A DNA stretch of 6,170 bases, taken from contig DPWD01000045.1 in assembly GCA_003526465.1 (NCBI GenBank), positions 1-6,170 of the forward strand, given 5' to 3'. The position numbers and the translations under genes are program-made. This DNA is from Hyphomonadaceae bacterium. Its GTDB lineage: Bacteria; Pseudomonadota; Alphaproteobacteria; Caulobacterales; Aquidulcibacteraceae. Numbering within the stretch: position 1 is the stretch's first letter; every line of letters starts with the position of its first letter. Under the pieces are notes generated by a model. The model had not been told where the DNA came from, ran no database searches, and worked only from the letters and a program-made list of their open reading frames with translations. Below are positions 4,816 through 6,170 of the stretch, piece after piece.

Positions 4816-4827
4816 AATCCTTGGATT
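4816..4827. repeat. Short inverted repeat upstream of the GFA genes
   Basis: AATCC-TT-GGATT lies 8 bp after the toxin stop and 52 bp before the first GFA-family gene. It could be an operator half-site pair for that operon, but it is short and no promoter boxes are convincing around it. Confidence 0.2.
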
Positions 4828-4879
4828 GCCAGCAGAGGGCGGTCGGCATTAGGTAACCGAGCGAAATACGAGCAAGTCC

Positions 4880-5347
4880 ATGAGCCACTGGCTCCTCCCC
4901 TGGACCGCCTCCTGCCTCTGCGGGCGTGTGAAGATGCGCGTCACCGAGGCGCCCGCGGTCGCGACGGCGTGTCATTGCAAAGCCTGCCAGAAGCTTTCCA
5001 GCGGCCCTTACTCGCTGACCCTGTTGCTGCCAGCCGCGGGTTTCGAGGTGATCGAAGGCGCCACTGAAATCGGCGGCTTGCATAGCCCCGATGTGCGGCA
5101 TCATTATTGCCCACACTGCAAGTCTTGGGTTTACACGACAGCGACGGCCCTGGCTGGCTTTGTCAATTTCCGCGCCACCATGCTGGAGGATGCAAGTTGG
5201 GTCATGCCGTTCGTGGACATGCAGATCGCCGACAAGCTCCCGGGTGTGGTGAGCGGAGCGTCGCGCTCCTATCCAGGTTTCCCGCCGCCGGAGGATTACG
5301 GGTCCCTCATGGAGGCGTTTGCGAAAGAGGGGGCGAGGCCCGGATAA
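4880..5347 (+). CDS. GFA-family zinc protein (divergent paralogue)
   Basis: This 155-residue protein has the GFA (glutathione-dependent formaldehyde-activating enzyme-like) fold signature: C12-x-C14-G-x-V, then C31-H-C33-x-x-C36-Q, then C77-x-x-C80. In Gfa the first and last pairs hold a structural zinc and the middle triplet a second, catalytic zinc. Here the usual Gly after the last Cys is replaced by Lys (C80-K81-S-W-V-Y). Most GFA-family proteins of this short type have no assigned substrate, so the function is open: a glutathione-adduct or aldehyde-handling enzyme is a fair guess only. The ATG at 4880 has no strong ribosome-binding site. It is followed after 15 bp by canonical Gfa, so the two probably form one operon, which makes a related role plausible. 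Confidence 0.88.
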   Translation: MSHWLLPWTASCLCGRVKMRVTEAPAVATACHCKACQKLSSGPYSLTLLLPAAGFEVIEGATEIGGLHSPDVRHHYCPHCKSWVYTTATALAGFVNFRATMLEDASWVMPFVDMQIADKLPGVVSGASRSYPGFPPPEDYGSLMEAFAKEGARPG

Positions 5348-5362
5348 CAAAGGAGGAAGCCC

Positions 5363-5935
5363 ATGCCGATTTCCATCCACCCATCCGTCGACAATGGTGT
5401 CAAACCCGGCGCCGCGAATTTCGCTGGCGGCGTGCTCAGTTGCAAATGCCCAAGCGACAAAGTCAGCGTGCGCATCTCCGCGCAGAGCGCGCACAATCAC
5501 GTCTGCGGCTGCACCAAGTGCTGGAAGCCGGCGGGGGCGCTCTTCTCCATGGTGGCGGTGGTTCCGCGCGACAAGCTCGAAGTCGCGGCCAATGCCGGCA
5601 AGCTCAAGATCGTGGACGAAAGCGCGGTCATCCAGCGCCACGCCTGCACCGCTTGCGGCGTGCACATGTACGGGCGCATCGAGAACAAGGGCCATCCGTT
5701 CTACGGGCTGGATTTCGTGCATACCGAATTGTCCAGCGAAAGCGGCTGGTCGGCGCCCGAATTCGCGGCTTTCGTTTCCTCGATCATCGAAAGCGGCGCC
5801 GACCCGAAGAACATGGACGGCGTGCGCGCGCGCCTGCGCGAACTGAAACTCGAGCCCTACGACGCGCTCTCGCCAGCGCTGATGGACTTCATCGCCACCC
5901 ATGTGGCCAAGGCCAAGGGCGTGCGGAAGAACTGA
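5363..5935 (+). CDS. gfa: S-(hydroxymethyl)glutathione synthase (Gfa)
   Basis: This 190-residue protein matches the Paracoccus denitrificans Gfa type along its whole length: [10 protein letters not shown], then [73 protein letters not shown] and [19 protein letters not shown]. Cysteines C27, C29, C95 and C98 correspond to the structural zinc site, and C48, C50 and C53 to the catalytic zinc site. The enzyme was described as speeding formaldehyde plus glutathione to S-hydroxymethylglutathione, the substrate of the class III dehydrogenase encoded at 2578; whether it catalyses this or mainly binds glutathione has been debated. The start is well supported by AGGAGG (5351-5356), 6 nt before the ATG. 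It lies 15 bp after the divergent GFA gene, probably in the same transcript. It appears complete, without missing residues. Confidence 0.96.
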   Translation: MPISIHPSVDNGVKPGAANFAGGVLSCKCPSDKVSVRISAQSAHNHVCGCTKCWKPAGALFSMVAVVPRDKLEVAANAGKLKIVDESAVIQRHACTACGVHMYGRIENKGHPFYGLDFVHTELSSESGWSAPEFAAFVSSIIESGADPKNMDGVRARLRELKLEPYDALSPALMDFIATHVAKAKGVRKN

Positions 5936-5949
5936 GCAAAGGTGCTGGA

Positions 5950-5974
5950 TTGCTTCGCTGCCCCCGGCTAAGCC
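5950..5974 (+). promoter_or_regulatory. Possible promoter of the gene at the right edge
   Basis: TTGCTTC (5950-5956) and GCTAAGCC (5967-5974) are 10 bp apart, which resembles the Caulobacter-type housekeeping pattern (TTGAC-like box, 10-14 bp, GCTA-box). Initiation about 7 nt later would fall at the ATG at 5981, which has no Shine-Dalgarno sequence. Both boxes are imperfect. Confidence 0.25.
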
Positions 5975-5980
5975 TGCGGC

Positions 5981-6170
5981 ATGAAGACCTGGATCGCTCT
6001 TGCCGCGCTTGCGCTCGCGGTTTCCCTGCAAGGTGTCACGCCAAGCGCGGCTCAGACGCCGGGCCAGGACGCGTGCGGCGCCATCAGCACGGCCGAGGAC
6101 GGCGCCTTAAGCTTGGTGGCGACGCCCGGTTACACGCTGCTGACCGCCATCCCCCCGCTTGCGCCGCCGC
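5981..6170 (+). CDS. Exported protein, N-terminal part (runs off right edge)
   Basis: The first 63 codons are visible. MKTWIALAALALAVSLQGVTPSAA is a typical Sec signal peptide with probable cleavage after A24 (SAA before Q). The start of the mature protein (QTPGQDACGAISTAEDGALS, then LVATPGYTLLTA) contains one cysteine and is not recognised. It lies 45 bp after Gfa on the same strand; a possible own promoter overlaps this gap, so it may or may not belong to the operon. The start codon is the first ATG after the gfa stop in this frame and fits the signal peptide. Confidence 0.7.
   Translation, partial: MKTWIALAALALAVSLQGVTPSAAQTPGQDACGAISTAEDGALSLVATPGYTLLTAIPPLAPP

Noticed and set aside
4604..6031. 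475-codon open frame on the minus strand
   Set aside because: It runs antisense to the toxin and both GFA genes, which are clearly real. The translation is His/Arg/Ala rich without family resemblance, as expected for the complement of GC-rich codons.
1..6170. CRISPR array, tRNA, rRNA, insertion sequence, or phage attachment site
   Set aside because: No regularly spaced repeats, tRNA-like cloverleaf text, rRNA text, transposase or flanking duplicated target site was seen anywhere in the window.

Overview
The window is GC-rich, densely coded bacterial DNA, most likely from an alphaproteobacterium. The best evidence is a near-canonical S-(hydroxymethyl)glutathione synthase of the Paracoccus Gfa type, together with a class III (glutathione-dependent) alcohol dehydrogenase whose text is typical of alphaproteobacteria. 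Several genes lack a Shine-Dalgarno sequence and have a -10-like box about 7 nt upstream of the start codon, which suggests leaderless transcripts. Genus cannot be fixed from the sequence alone.

Layout. Positions 1-942 (minus strand) hold the start of an efflux-type operon: a TetR-family repressor (269-910) whose stop overlaps the start of an HlyD-like periplasmic adaptor lipoprotein that runs off the left edge. A strong 26-bp inverted repeat (917-942) just upstream of the repressor is its probable operator and also covers a plus-strand promoter-like pair. Positions 943-1407 have no convincing protein gene. They hold a doubtful Arg-rich 42-codon ORF and, on the minus strand, a promoter-like pair about 170 nt upstream of an excellent intrinsic terminator, which together look like a small RNA gene.

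Positions 1408-2514 carry two plus-strand genes for small proteins with Lys/Ala-rich, histone-H1-like tails. The second has a Phd/YefM-antitoxin-like N-terminal part. Positions 2578-4208 carry the formaldehyde dehydrogenase (class III ADH), overlapping by one base with a gene for a secreted protein of unknown function. Positions 4264-4807 are a type II toxin-antitoxin pair (ribbon-helix-helix antitoxin and ParE-like toxin). Positions 4880-5935 are a two-gene unit: a divergent GFA-family zinc protein followed by canonical Gfa. At 5981 the signal peptide of another exported protein begins and runs off the right edge.

How it fits together. Gfa is described as condensing formaldehyde with glutathione, and the class III ADH oxidises S-hydroxymethylglutathione to S-formylglutathione. 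Two of the three classical steps are therefore present, but the S-formylglutathione hydrolase and an FrmR-type regulator are not in the window. The most unusual parts are the orphan minus-strand terminator with its candidate sRNA, the antitoxin-like domain joined to a histone-like tail, and the divergent GFA paralogue coupled to Gfa.
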